64,000 nt of DNA from Amphibalanus amphitrite (GCF_019059575.1 NW_024881532.1:868001-932000), one strand, 5' to 3'; counted from the first letter of the stretch, positions 23,401-35,748 are shown. The notes: a model not told the origin generated them from the letters alone. Made by a program: numbers and translations.

Positions 23401-25223
23401 GGTGAGGAAACTTTGCCGCGTCAGGATTTCGATGCCGGCCTGTTTGCACCGTTCCTCCATGTCTTTAACCGTCTGAAAGGCAATACAATGGGTGAATCGT
23501 AAGTCATTGAGCTCTAATACAAAAGTTCGAAGTAAACACGATTAGAGCATTTCATACTCTGAAGGTAGATGCATCAACTCTTAAGCACTTTGATTTTTTT
23601 ACTCATTTCACATACCATCAACAGATAATTTTAGATCTCTTATAAGTGTTTTTTTCTTGCCAGGTCTATCGTCCCATACCGATATGAAGACTTCCTCTGC
23701 CTGCTGGAGGATGGCGATCCGCGTCCAGCCGTACAGCTGGAACAGCTTGATGCGCGTCGGGTTGTGCACCGTGGCAGAGGGGTGGGTGCGGAAGAAGGTC
23801 GGGAACCGCTTCCGGTCCGACAGAGCCGGAGAGCTGCTCCCGTACGACAGCTGAAAACGTAACAAGCATGGTTTACCAACCGAGAAGATGACCCGACGTA
23901 AGATGGAAAACGTTTATTGGATGAGCTTGTAAACTGTGCATGGCTGAGCAGGGAGAAATGGAAAACGTTGCCACCAAACTTTGAAGATATTTGATAAAAA
24001 AAGACAATATGAACAGCTCCACGAACTTAGTACAGTGTTAATTCGAAGCGTTAGAAGTAGACAGAGACAAGACCTCGTAAACAAGACGGGCAAAATGCGA
24101 GCCTTGAACTGACCACCATGAGGTTCCACATGCGCGCCGCCTCGGCGATGGTGGTGCAGACGGTCGAGCAGCCGCCGATCAGCATTAACTTCTGCGGCTT
24201 GTTGTACAGCAGGTCGTACATCACGCGGGCACCCAGGCCCGGCTCACACTGACGGTGAACGACAGACGATCATGGGACTGAGCAGTGATACAATTGCTGC
24301 TTTGAATGGAAAGATAAAGTGCGTACTTTGAACGTTTATTGGCCCGAGCATGAGCTTAGAATAACGTATGACGTGTCTTATGAAGGAATAATTAGGATAG
24401 TTTGACCTGGCTCCATTAATATCGCCGATAACTTTCTCTCACCAAGTAAACAACGTTCTAACGCTAGATTTCTACTTTGAGATTTTTAGCGTCCCTCGGC
24501 TTATGAAACACCCCTGTGTGTCTCCAGTACACTGTCCGCTTACCTTGCTGTCGTTCCAGGTCATGTGTAAAATGTACCCCGACAGGAGGTCCTCCCGGGC
24601 GTTGACATCCTCCTCGGCCATCTGAGCCGCCGGCAGACATGCCTGTCGAGCGAGCACACAGGCATGATTGATGTTAGATATCTGTTGCATTACTGGTTGT
24701 CTGATGAAGTAGTCAGTTAAAAGTAACGCCATGCCCATTGCCCAAGACTAAAACGTTAAACGTTTCTTATTTATCGAGCATCATGTTTTAGATACTTGTC
24801 CACGCCTGACAAGATAACAGTTGCACGCACAAGGGTTCATCCCCGCGGGGCGCTGGGTCCAAAACTTTTGTGAAAATAAAACCAGAAATCATTTGAAGAA
24901 TTGAGGCTTGAGAGCGGGTGGCTCAGACTCACGACAACAAGGCATGAAATGAAAAAAGGGCCAAGTCTGAGCTCGTTGGCGAGTGGGTTGATCTTGTGAA
25001 AGTTGAAACACACGAGTCATGAGCTCACCTGTCCCCCCTGCCATCCCTCCGTTCCGGAGATGGGAAATATTCCGGCCAGGTTCAGGGTTTTCTTCTCCGG
25101 GACGAGCTGCTGGGAGCTGACCCCTCCCCGGCTGATCTCGGCTGACACGGTGTTCAGTAGCAGCGTGATTACGGTCACGGTGAGGCCCACGAGCACGGCG
25201 AGACGCACCGCGCACCGGCGCAT
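17450..25223 (-). CDS. GABA-B receptor subunit 1 (class C GPCR)
   Basis: Ligand-binding subunit of the metabotropic GABA receptor, an obligate heterodimer coupling to Gi/o at the plasma membrane. Sixteen exons join in phase (3,231 bases, 1,076 residues): 25223-25029, 24642-24544, 24248-24114, 23850-23680, 23472-23357, 23043-22943, 22575-22427, 21964-21850, 21705-21578, 21256-21115, 20741-20591, 20134-19900, 19568-19361, 19169-18913, 18666-18538, 18349-17450. A signal peptide spans about residues 1-28. The Venus-flytrap domain keeps GGCS, YGSSSP, RTHPSA, GLFY, GWY and [12 protein letters not shown], matching the known GABA-contacting residues. Seven membrane segments run from about residue 455 to 733, with ITAPVSMV and SQQDASFAF. 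Then comes a coiled coil (about 745-790), the subunit dimerisation helix. No sushi domains precede the Venus flytrap. The last exon adds a long Ser/Pro-rich tail. Exon 1 begins at the ATG directly after an acceptor (TTTCAG), implying an upstream 5' UTR exon. Confidence 0.97.
17620..17745 (-). repeat. in-frame Pro/Ser/Val repeats in the receptor tail
   Basis: Inside the last GABA-B receptor exon, near-tandem units encode variants of SPVPLVQ ([27 protein letters not shown]). DNA units of about 24-27 bases carry CCAGTGGT cores. A second in-frame array at 18125-18180 encodes four copies of a RRPSAD-type unit. Both lie in the cytoplasmic tail. Confidence 0.85.
22291..22450 (-). repeat. five 32-bp tandem copies spanning the exon 7 splice donor
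   Basis: Five 32-bp units tile exactly (22291, 22323, 22355, 22387, 22419). On the minus strand each carries the last exon bases of GABA-B receptor exon 7 (ending GGAATG) plus the donor GTAAATAC. The coding join needs the most upstream donor, with exon end at 22427. Units 1 and 5 have CGTCTCC and the middle three CATCTCC. Reading past the first donor gives 11 codons and a TAA that overlaps the next donor. Confidence 0.95.
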
Positions 25224-26110
25224 CTGAAACCGACAATAAACGTCAACGTGCTGTCACGAAGAGCTTCAATCACATAGCAAGGGAGAGTGACTGCAGATAG
25301 GTGACAATAGCCATGCCTGCCTCGTTAAACCTTCTGGAGTGAAGTCAATCTTTTCATTATTCTAATCTAATGTAATTATTACCTATAAGTAAACCAGCCT
25401 TCACTTTCGACCATCACATCTCTTCAGACTTCAATGCAGCATTGCAGTATCATTTTGCACTCACATGACACTTCCCATCTCATCTATAGACACAAGCAAC
25501 GAGCGACACACGACACTTCCTGGTCATCGCGCCTCTCGGCGTCGCCTCGTACCCCCTGTTCCTCCCCTCCCCCACCGCCGCCGCCGCCGCCGAGGCATCG
25601 CCCGAGGCGAGTTACCATCTCATGTTCTCCACCAATCAGCGTTGAGTATCAGCTGGCTCCAGACGACCGCATCTCATGATCGTGCGTAGACGAGTGACAG
25701 CAGTCGCAATCACTCGATTGCTGAGCAGTGGTGACTGGTCAGTGGACGCTCCCTATTGGACTAGTGCAGTGCTTTGGTGAGTGGTGGGTGTGGATCTTAT
25801 CTTAGTGAATTGTGAAGGTTGGTGACAGTGTGATGAATATATAGTGATAATCTTCCGCTCGGGATTTTCACGAACATCATGTTTTGAATTCGGTGATGAT
25901 GCGACGGCAACAGCCAACAAGCAATCACTCTGGACCATCTCTGAACCCTTGGCCGAGTTCCGAGACGAGCCACGGGTCGACAATTGGATTCTTCACTTCA
26001 GCGTCTTCATCTTGGTAACGTACCGAAAGGCGTCAGCCTTCCTGCATGCTACATTGACATCCTGCCTGCATGGTAACTATGTTCTCAGTGTTTCGGTTTG
26101 GGTTAGATTG

Positions 26111-26125
26111 AAAGAGAAAGAGAGA

Positions 26126-26188
<63 letters not shown>

Positions 26189-26240
26189 GGAGAGAGGGAC
26201 AGGGAGAGAGAGAGAGAGGGAGAGGAAGACAGAGAGAGGA
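26111..26240. repeat. (GA)n microsatellite
   Basis: About 130 bases dominated by GA dinucleotides, with GGGAGA variants near the right end. It lies roughly 900 bases upstream of the first coding exon of the GABA-B receptor. Open frames across it are compositional. Confidence 0.95.
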
Positions 26241-26334
26241 GTGAGGACTGAAAGACATTCACAGAGACAAAGGAAGAAGGCCAAGGAGAGATAGAGGGAC
26301 TGGGGAGAGCTCTTCCTAGTCCATCTCCCTTTCC

Positions 26335-26450
26335 GAGGAGAGGAGAGGAGAGGAGAGGAGAGGAGAGGAGAGGAGAGGAGAGGAGAGGAGAGGAGAGGAG
26401 AGGAGAGGAGAGGAGAGGAGAGGAGAGGAGAGGAGAGGAGAGGAGAGGAG
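26335..26450. repeat. (AGGAG)n pentanucleotide repeat
   Basis: About 23 uninterrupted copies of a 5-base purine unit, strand-pure A/G for 116 bases. Its uniformity suggests recent expansion. Confidence 0.97.
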
Positions 26451-26823
26451 ATTAATTCCCATGTGTGAGAGCAACAATCAATTTGAAATAAATACCAAAT
26501 TCGTGATCGAGTGTCGAGGCTTTTGATATTTTCATAACGTTGGCAAATTCCAGAATGGTTTTCACACACATAACATGAAATAAAGCAAAATATCTGACCC
26601 AGTTTTGACAGTTGACACTGAGATCCATGGTCAATTGACGTTGGACAGGAAAAACTGGCATCTCGGTACTTTCTAACCATCAGTACGTATTCAAATAATG
26701 TCTTTCTTGTCGATATTGCGGATCCGTTATTTGTTAAAAATATGGTGGACTTGAAGTTATTTCTGTTTAGATGTCGTAACCATCATGACATGTCATGACC
26801 CGAGCAATTTGCTTTCACCTTAA

Positions 26824-27552
26824 CCCTCGCCCGTATAGAAGGGGGTCGAACGGACCCCCTCCCCTCGGTTTTTCACGAATAACTCGCGTAAAAAGCGGCC
26901 GATCTTGACGAAACTTTCAGTACCCTCGCGTTAATCAATTCTACACCTCTCCTAAAAGTAATGACCCTGATCCAAATGACCTTTGACCTGTGACCTACTG
27001 TTCGAGACCATGTTCGGCCGGAATCGCGATTCGGTGTGCACGTGTCGTGTCGGCTCGCATTAGCCGCGCGTTTGCAGTCTTTTCGTGGTTTCAAGCGTTC
27101 AAACATAAGCAGTTTTGGTACCTTCGTAATATGTTACGAAGCTGTCAGAGGCGGTTGACACCTACTACGAATACCCGACAGGACCCCTACTGGTTGACCT
27201 GACCTGACCCGACCTCGCCTAAATGCATGAAGACATCATCTGTGATCAAAACTAACATGATATTCGTGATCAGTACCTGCAGGAAACCTCCATAGCAGCA
27301 ACGCCTTACGACGTTCTAACAGGTCCCGATTTTTCCGACTTTTGAGTCATTGACCTGACCTTGAAGGTCAATCGATGACCTAGGACCTTAAAAGTGGGTG
27401 TTGTCGGCTTTCTCTCGTCACGGGCAACACGCTCGTTTTTTCCGCGAAGCTCTATGCTCGATCAGGGGCGAAACGGCAGGGGGGGGGGGTTCCAACGGCC
27501 CCCCCCCGCCCTTTTACGTTCACGGCTGGCAAAACACCAATACGGGCGAGGG
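26824..27552. mobile_element. TTAA-flanked hairpin-ended element, copy 2
   Basis: 729 bases between TTAA at 26820-26823 and 27553-27556. The termini are CCCTCGCCCGTAT and its complement. The left end carries GGGGGTC-GAACG-GACCCCC; the right end has a spacer, then a G-run/C-run block. The interior has GACGAAACTTTCAGTACC and several TGACCT repeats (26977-26997, 27195-27215, 27350-27372). It belongs to the CCCTCGCC subfamily with the copy at 51287. No transposase frame. Confidence 0.8.
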
Positions 27553-30124
27553 TTAAGATAGGCAAGCGATGCCTCAGCCCTTAAAATGTTGGCTTAATCA
27601 TTTCAGCATGATCTGTCAAACTGTATGAGATGCATTGCCTTCTACGTAAAAAAAAACAAAGTTGTAGGCTGGACCAACCTTTCTGCACGAGTGAGGGCTA
27701 TGCTTTTACTGCAAAGTGAAACTCCTCGGTATTTTTCTAGAAGATAAAACGAGTTCATAATGGGTCAGCGACTTTGTGTAACATGCACAAGAACACTGTT
27801 GCAGTGTGGCCAGAAAAGAAGCACCAGTTGCTATGCGATGAGTTGTGTCAAATCGCAAACTCAAATCGCAAAAGAAAAGAATGCAAGGTGAAAGCTTCCT
27901 TATCCTGTCATAAACGGTCGAGACGTAACGTGCTGTTGGTTCTCACCGAGATCTATGGAAACATATCTCTTTGTAGCCATCTGTTGAATTTGTCTTCTCC
28001 AATAAAATGTTAGTTGAATTAGGCGTTATGAGAAGCCACGGAACTTACAGCATTGATTGGGCCTTCCTCGTAATACCACGAAATGAACAGCGGATAAAGG
28101 ATACCAATTTGATAGTAATTAACCTACAAAACACCTGGGAGTCGATACTACTTTACGTAGTCGTGACGTCATGGTAAGGTCGAGCAAGCGGATTGCAGAA
28201 GGACGAATGAAAAGGCAGAGCAGTTGTGGGTCGGCTATCGGATTTGGGAAAATGTGAAGCGAAGGGACTGCTAGAAACAAAACCAATAAACATGAACCGG
28301 TTCTCTTACCTTGTGTGCAGAGGGCCGGTCGCCCCCGGTCGCACTCGGCGCAGACCAGACCGCGAGACTCGACGTCGACCTCCCAATGTGCGACCATCGA
28401 TTTGCTAGTTCCAGCTGTGGCCGCTAGGTGCCGGCGCCCCCTGGCGGTGTACCGTTTGCTCAGGAGCAATCGCAACCAGAAACAATAACATTGGTGTTTC
28501 ATCGTTTAACGATCGATGATTTCCTTCTGGTCAGTCTTTCTGACAGACTTTACCCTCACCTGACCGATCGGTTTTCTCCAAGCCATATGCGTTGGGGGGA
28601 GGGGGAGAGGGGATACCGTACCGGTTCGCCGTGTCGCTCCTAGTTCACTTGGGAGGTCGCGGAAACAACGAGCGAGTGTCCGAATACGAGACGCAGCAAG
28701 TTGTGCCCCGTTCCAGGGTGACATTTGAGGTCAGCTCAACGGCCTGTAGGGTCGGAGTATGGTGTTAGATAAAATGAAGTCATTTTGCAGACACTTGATT
28801 CGACAGCTTTTCTGGGTTCCTCGATAGATTTCCCGACTCAATTGCTCAATGTGACCAGGAGCTCATGACGAAAAGTGTGTTGACCTCAAAGGACCTTGGC
28901 AACTTGGTGTATGACGTCACGCAAGGTGTAAAACTGTAAATTTCAAAAAGTAATTTAACGTCGAACCTTGAAAGCATGATACGAAATTGAGGTAGGTTCC
29001 AAATGCTTGAGATAGCTTGTGATTATTCCGGCTACGCTGAATAAGCAGTTTCAATATCTCCCCATGGAGTCATAGACTTCAATAGTGAGTTGACGTTGTG
29101 GCCTGATTTTAAGTGACCTTTATGACAAATCCGAGATATACACAAGCTGTAACGGCCCAGGAGTTTGTTCCAGAATTTTGAGCATCGTATTTGGTTACAT
29201 CTGATTTTCTTATAAAAAAAAACTAAGAGAGCTAGAAGACACATAAAAAGCATTTGCTAGCTTGCTTTAAGATTTTTCATAGCTACATATATGGGTACTT
29301 TTTATCAGGTCTTCGCTGAGGACACTGAAGGCGACCAATGATATAATTATCTCGTAAATTTTCCCGATTTTGCATTTATAAACGTTCAAATATTTCAAGT
29401 TCGCACACCAAAAGAGCTACAGCGTCGAGGGAAATCGCATTCGATAGCTCTTTCGAAGCTCTTTCGTCAGTATGCCCTATTATTTAACCTCAGGTCACCG
29501 GTTTGACCTACATACGGAGAGTACGGCAGAGTACACAGAGCGATTGTACTTGCTGGCGTCCCGAGTTGTACTTGCTATTGTACTGGCGTCCCGAGTTAAG
29601 TGCTCCGGTTTCTCTTACGTCAGTCAAGGTGACATTGATTGAACTGATTGTAATGAATGTGTACAATATTTGGAATGAGCTGAGAGTCTGAGATTAAAGC
29701 GAAAACTATCCATTTACCAAAATAAAGGGATGTTGTCGGAATAACTTTTCCGCAACAGTTTTGGTGTGAATCATTGTGTACTATTTAATTAAACATCATC
29801 GTATTGTTCTCGTCGATTCGCTTCGAAAGAACTAGCCTAAGTTAACCTAAAAAGTTCAGCTTAAAAAAATATACCAGTTCAAAGTCATGGCCTGACCTAA
29901 AAAAATATATGATGTTGCTTATCAATTTATTTTTCTATTTATTTGTTGCACATCCTTCCATGCAGGCATAGCTATTTCAGGATGGCACATGATCAGGGAA
30001 CCACTATGTACATTGTACAATAATGCACATGCTTTTTCCTCGAGCCGCGTTCAAGTTCACTAAAGAGGAGAAAAGAAAAACAGGACCAAGGCAACGCAAC
30101 ACCTTAGGCCACTTCAACATCAAA

Positions 30125-30800
30125 CTATACATTTCGTGGTGGCCTGATCGCCCGCTTAAAAGCAAATATGCTGGACATGCTTAGGATCTCTCGGGGCAGC
30201 CGGTTCCATGCCGAGCCAGCCCTGTACAAGAAGTGTTTTTGAGTGGCAATAAGCTGCACTTTCGGAAGGTGCACCTGCTCTGTATCTGCCAGGCGCGTGT
30301 CACGAGTCGCCACATCACATCGACGTATGGACAATAATTTGGACATGTCTTGCACCACGACTGGTGCATGGGGATCGTAGATAGCGCGGTGCACCTTCAG
30401 TTAATCACGCTCCTCCACTCCAGCTCGCCAATCCGTGACTGTGGACCGACTTAAGAACTGGTGTGATGTGATCACGGCGCTTCGAACCGGTCACGAAACG
30501 AGCCGCAAAGTTAATCATTTTTTTTTTTTGCAATCGCTTTAGTTATTTGTCGGCAGCTCCGCCCCAAACTGGTAAGCAGTAGATGATTCGAGAGAAGATA
30601 TGAGCTTTGATAATGGTAAGCAGGGCCCCGGTAGTGAAGCTGCGCCTGAATCTGTAAAGCGAAATCAGTATGCTGTAGCAACGGCGCACAACTGATGAGA
30701 TGTGTTGATTAGAGAAGTCTGTGGTTGATTCCATATTGATTCCAATTGTTCCGTATTGATGACCTTCACACATTTCAGATGTTTTCATCGCTCTACCATA
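30125..30800 (-). pseudogene. decayed non-LTR retrotransposon, 3' end of reverse transcriptase
   Basis: Minus-strand frames give ISSVVRRCYSILISLYRFRR, IFSRIIYCLPVWGGAADK and then AGSAWNRLPREIL, the usual C-terminal landmarks of LINE-type (Jockey/CR1-like) ORF2. The two parts sit in different frames with stops between, so the copy is dead. The left edge of an 8.2-kb hAT-like element abuts it at 30809, so the LINE predates that insertion. Confidence 0.75.
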
Positions 30801-32689
30801 TCTCCATCCAGTGTTCGCCACGGGCCCCAAAATCCCCAGCCCAGCCCGGCCCGGGCCCATGGGTTCAGAGCCCGGCCCAGCCCGTAGCCCGCTCTTGGCA
30901 AATATGTCCAAGCCCAGCCCGGCCCGGCCCGTCAAAAATAGCAATCTAGTTATTGTCTTAGTCCATTGCTATAATAAGCATGATTGATTACACTATTTTG
31001 AGAACAATTCAAATTGCATGAATATTAACATGGCAATCATGACTCCCTTCTTTTCAATAAATATACTCATTTCAAGTACCTATGGCACAAATTTTAACAG
31101 TAACAGCAAGCACCTCAGTCAATTAGGTCATGATTACACACCTATAAAAAGTGTACATGATTATATTAACTACATTATATGAGTAAAGTTATCTTGCAAG
31201 CTGATGTGTGTGAACATTATCATGCATAATTGGTGACTCTAATGCATACTTGAAGGAAGTATTTGCAACTTACTCTATACTTCCCAGCACTTACCAGCAG
31301 AAAAAAGCTTGACTTATGGGAATTGATGAATCTGTCTGGGATTGACCTTGCTGTTAAATTCACTCCATTGATGCTGCAATATCAAAAGCCTGAGAAAGCA
31401 TACAAAATAGGTGACACTAGCTTTAGCACTGTCTTCCAAAAAAGAAGAAGAGAAAATCCATCCATTTATCAGTAAAACTGATTTAATCTATTTTCAATTC
31501 ATGCCCACGTGTCAACCGAATCTCTGTGGACCAGTGATGCCATCCACATTTTTGCTCCATCCCAAGATCTCGACCAGAATTTCCCAAGATTCTCGTCTCG
31601 AATCCCAAGAATACCCATCGCATATCCTTAGGAGTACCCCAAGTAAATCCATAGCTTATTTTGGACATATTAGTGTGTTAAGTATTCAACTTTCTCTTCT
31701 TCGGGTCCACCCTTGTCCTTATTGGCGTCTTTACAGCAGCTAATGTACAGGTCTCGCGGGTTTTAGCGGTAGGTTTTGCACCTAGAAAATTTAGTGTACT
31801 TCAGGCTATATCTTCGTCGTCTTAAGCTTTTAAGTGTTGAAGATGCGATCGACTTGTTGGGTAACAAGCCGGCCATGATCGTGTAAAATGGCTTCATCGT
31901 AGATCGATTAGTTTCTGAGATATAACCGGAAATGTAAAAGTGCAAAACCTACCGCTTAATCTCGCGAGACCTGTACCTAGAGGCCGGGGGGAGGGGAGGG
32001 GGAGGGGGTCGATCGGACTCCTACAGCTGATCGGTTCCTGACCGAGTATAAGAGCTTCACGAAAAATGAAGATGCTGGCCTAGACAACATGAAGCCGGTT
32101 GTATCTGCTGACTGCTATTATGGTCAGGTCATTCGTCGACCGTCAATGGTGGGTCAAGGACCCAAAACACAAAGTTCGAATCTGTTTAGAACTTCTTGGA
32201 AACGAAGTCTGTGGCATTTTGGATTTATTTCGAAATTTGTCTCGTGACACATTTGGAGAAGCTAGGGTCAGGTGAGGTCAGGCTGATTTTTAGTGTTTTC
32301 CACCACTGAGTTTTGAAATACCTATGGGCTCCAAAACAAGCTCTTAAAAGCTTATGTGAATCCCGAAATCGAAAAGCCTATGCTGTAAATCTGCACGTAA
32401 GCCAGTGCCCGCTGGGGCCCATGAATTTTCAAGCCGACGATGGCGAGGGGGTCTAAACGAGGACCTAACTCGTCCCCTGGCAGTGGCGCAGCCAGGGGGG
32501 GTGAAAGGGGTGAGATCTCACCCCCGTCTCTTATCCTAGGGGCCCACCGTCGATTCGAACTGTAACGTTATGCAGCCTGACATTTTTTTATCATAATGTC
32601 AAGGTCCGTCATAGGACTGAAAAATAGTTTTCAGGCCTGATAGCCCCCCCCCCCTTAGGATTTATAGTCCCATTTTATGATTTAAGAGG

Positions 32690-33560
32690 GTACATCCAAC
32701 CGATTGAACTAATCCAAGGCCTAGGAGGGCCCGTTCCATGGCATGAGAGGGCCATTTCAGGCCTGAGAGGGCCCATGTCAGGTCTGTGAGGGCCCATTTC
32801 AGGCCTGAAGGGGCCCATTTGAACCTTGAGAGGGCCCATTTCAGGCCCTAGAGGGCCTGTTTGAGGCCTGAGAGGGGCCATTTCAGGCCTGAGAGGGCCC
32901 ATTTGATGCCTGTGAGGGCCCATTTCAGGCCTGAAGGGGTCCATTTCAGGACCTAGAGGGCCCATTTCAGGCCCTAGAGGACCTATTTGAGGCCTGAGAG
33001 GGGCCCATTTCAGGCCTGAGAGGGCCCATTTGATGCTGTGAGGGCCCATTTTAGGCCTGAAGGGATCCTTTTCAGGCCCTAAAGGGCATGTTTGAGGCCT
33101 GATAGGGGCCCATTTCAGGCCTGAGGGGGCCATTTCAAGCTTGAGAGGGCCCATTTCATGCCCTAGAGGGCCTGTTTGAGGCTAGAGAGGGCCCGTTTGA
33201 GGCCAGAGAGGGCCCGTTTGAGGGCTGAGAGGGGCCCATTTCAGGCATAAGAGGCAACATTTCAGACCTGAGAGGGCCCAGTTACGGTATGAGGGGGGCC
33301 TTTTTCGACATGATAGGGACCATTTCCGGGCTGAGGGGGCCCATTTCAGGTCTGAGAGGGCTAATGTCAGGCCTGAGAGGGCCCATTTCAGGCCCTAGAT
33401 GACCTAGCTGAGGCCTGAGAGGGGCCCATTTGAGGTCTGAAAGGGCAAATGTCAGGCCTGAGAGGGCCAATTTCAGGCCCTAGATGACCTATTTGAGGCC
33501 TGAGAGTTTACTTCAGGCCTGAGAAGGGTCCATTTCAGGTCTGAGAGGGCCCAGTTCAGG
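32690..33560. repeat. 21-25 bp minisatellite of AGGCCTGA and GGGCCCATTT
   Basis: About 35-40 imperfect copies of a unit built on GGGCCCATTTCAGGCCTGAGA. Each unit contains two restriction-like palindromes, GGGCCC and AGGCCT. A long open minus-strand frame (GPLRPEM repeats) results from the periodicity and I do not call it a gene. Confidence 0.9.
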
Positions 33561-33826
33561 CCTGAGGAGACATCCCAGGAATGAAAGGATCATCCTATGT
33601 GTGGGAGAGTCCGTACTCCGTGCCTGGTCTGGGTCTGAGAGGGCCTACCCCAATCCTGATTGAGCCGATATCATGTTTGATATAGGTCAACTCACCACAT
33701 GTATATTGATGGTCCAGTTCATGTCTAATGGGCCCATCTCAAGACTCAGAGATTTTATGCTTCAGGAAGCCTACCCCAAGCGTGAGGGGGCCCATAGAGG
33801 TTTTTGTTGAGGCTCATGGAGGTCAG

Positions 33827-33974
33827 AAGCGGCGGAACACCTTCAATTAAGGGGGGGGGGGGCACTGCCGACTTTCGGTCCCATTCTTTCCATGCAACGC
33901 CCATAGGGCTAATGTTAAAATGCCAAAATCAAAGGGGGCACGGTGCCCCGGTGCCCTCCCCGTTCCGCCGCCTA
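33827..33974. mobile_element. 150-bp MITE, family M2, copy 3
   Basis: Third copy of the element at 13731 and 17096, very close to the 17096 copy in sequence, with ends AGCGGCGGAAC and GTTCCGCCGCCTA. It sits at the edge of the minisatellite inside the nested hAT-like element. Confidence 0.85.
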
Positions 33975-34598
33975 TGATGGAGGTCCCGCAGTACGATATG
34001 TCAGCCTCTGAGAAAGCCATGCAGGGCCCTGCCAAGCCGACATCTGAAAATCTTCTCAGGCCTGTGCCTGCCTCACCGCCCGGCCCCACCCCGACGTCTA
34101 GGGGTTTGACGCCTAGGTATTTATCAGGACCCCACACCGGTCCATGATGGCTCCAAACTGACACCTGAGGCTCCTGCACCGGCTTTTGAGGGGCCCACCG
34201 ACCTCTGATAGCCACCACGCATGACGCAGGCCTCAAAAGACCATGTCGATTGTCGATATCTAAACCCCGAAGTCTTGGAAGGCCTGTGCTCTATGCTTGA
34301 GGGCTTTACGTGGGCTTGTAAATATCCCAAACTGGCTCTAGCCTAGCTCGACCGCGCCCGCAGAGCAGGGCCCCAGGCTTTCCAGTTTAACGCCCCTGAG
34401 GGGTGTTTGAATATCCCCTTCTAACCTGACTCCAGGGTCACGTAGCGACAAGTGCGGCGGTAGGCGGCTTTCTAAAGAGCGTCGAAAATCATGGAGAAAT
34501 TGCTTCAGTCATATTGCAGTTCAGACCAAAGCACACGTCATCATGTTCATCGAAGGAAAAGTTTCGCCTATTTCGACACTCGAGGACATAAAAAGCTA

Positions 34599-35748
34599 CA
34601 GGGTGGGGCAGCATAATCGGGAATAAATATCAAACGGGATTATTTGGTCATGAATTTAAAAATATAGCTCCAAGCACTATTTTAACAACATCCCATCAAT
34701 CGGTCACCTTTTACCTATCCCTCATCCTATTTGACCGCCCTTCGCGTCGATGACCTTCTCAAGGCGGGTCCAAAAGCACGCGCATGCACGTGCAGCCTCC
34801 TGCTTGTCCATGATCGCCCATCAGCTTCGTACCTTGCACTGAAGACCGTTTTTACTGATGATAAGTTGTTCATTAAACTTCTACCAAAAAACGCTCCATA
34901 TAAAGAATTTGTTCGGATTTAAATCGGCGGAGTTGAAGGACCAGAAGTTTTTGGTTCATCTCAGGTGGAGGTGCCCTACACAATAACATGTCGTCCTCAC
35001 TGCAGTACCAGCACGGACAGAGTCCTCGTAAGACGTGATCTGGACCGTCAGTGATCCTCTCTTCCGACGACTCCACGTGAGTCTGCCAGAGTGTGGATGT
35101 ATTTACCAGAGGTGCTCGTTTTATCCGGGCTCGATGAAGTAGGGTGCACCACGTGCACCTCCCTTGAAGACCACCCATAGGTCCATCACCTCAACAGGAT
35201 GTTTACTTTGCATGACCGCTGCAATATTCTCGATACAATCCCCTATATGGCATGCCATTCTTTTTTATCGTATTCCAGTCGGTGATAAGATTTTTGGTCG
35301 CTGAAGTTTTGAACATTGTTTCTTTTTAATATGCTCAAGAGCTTCTTCCTTATATTCAAGTGAGTCATCTTGTATGTCCTCTGCTAAGAGTTATTTTACG
35401 ACGATTACGTTAACTTTTTGTCCTAAGTATCCCCACACAATCCTTATCGTCCGTGATAACACGTTGACCTGTCCAGCAACCTTTACGTGGAATGGCATTG
35501 TTTTAAACAAAATGTTCTTGTTTTACTCGTTTAACATTAGTGTCTATGGGCGCGCGCAAAGCACTTGGAGCACCGTCGAACTATTTTGCTGCTCTTTTCC
35601 AGGAAGTTGCATGCTCATGGATGTAGTCATGTCAGATGATGCACAACTTTTGGGCGTTTCATTGCCATGATATAATTTATCAAAATAATGCCATGCCTAC
35701 TCATGACCAGAGCCCAAAAAGCATTCCCGATTATGCTGCCCCACCCTG
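34599..35748 (-). mobile_element. mariner-like element (decayed)
   Basis: 1,150 bases between TA dinucleotides (34597-34598 and 35749-35750), with perfect inverted termini of about 26 bases that begin CAGGGTGGGGCAGCATAATC. TA target, length and termini fit the Tc1/mariner superfamily. The transposase reads on the minus strand but is broken (next entry). Confidence 0.88.
34720..35660 (-). pseudogene. broken mariner-type transposase
   Basis: Fragments in shifting minus-strand frames resemble mariner transposase, for example GKYIHTLAD and, near the C-terminal end, SADLNPNKFFIWSVFW, which resembles the catalytic PDLNP-D/N-x-WS motif. Frameshifts and stops separate the pieces, so no active enzyme is encoded. 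Confidence 0.65.

Larger units (their letters stand above)
25224..30124. other. intergenic, no supported gene
   Basis: Upstream of the GABA-B receptor. It holds a CCG-rich tract near 25570, GA-rich microsatellites (26.1-26.45 kb), a TTAA element (26824-27552), and a GC-rich patch at 28310-28450 that ends in a minus-strand donor (CACAAG, then GTAAGA) at 28310. That patch could be a non-coding first exon of the receptor; its only frame does not join exon 1 in phase. Sequence at 29290-29900 is a diverged relative of 35910-36350. The remainder shows nothing I recognise. Confidence 0.5.

Noticed and set aside
26033-26680. 215-codon minus-strand ORF
   Set aside because: It is open only because it crosses the GA and AGGAG microsatellites; the product is low-complexity Ser/Leu runs.
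28119-28502. Minus-strand ORF as a coding first exon of the GABA-B receptor
   Set aside because: Its donor leaves the wrong phase for the receptor frame; only a 5' UTR role remains possible.
32675-33154. 159-codon ORF with GPLRPEM repeats
   Set aside because: Product of the minisatellite period inside the nested hAT-like element; no other coding sign.
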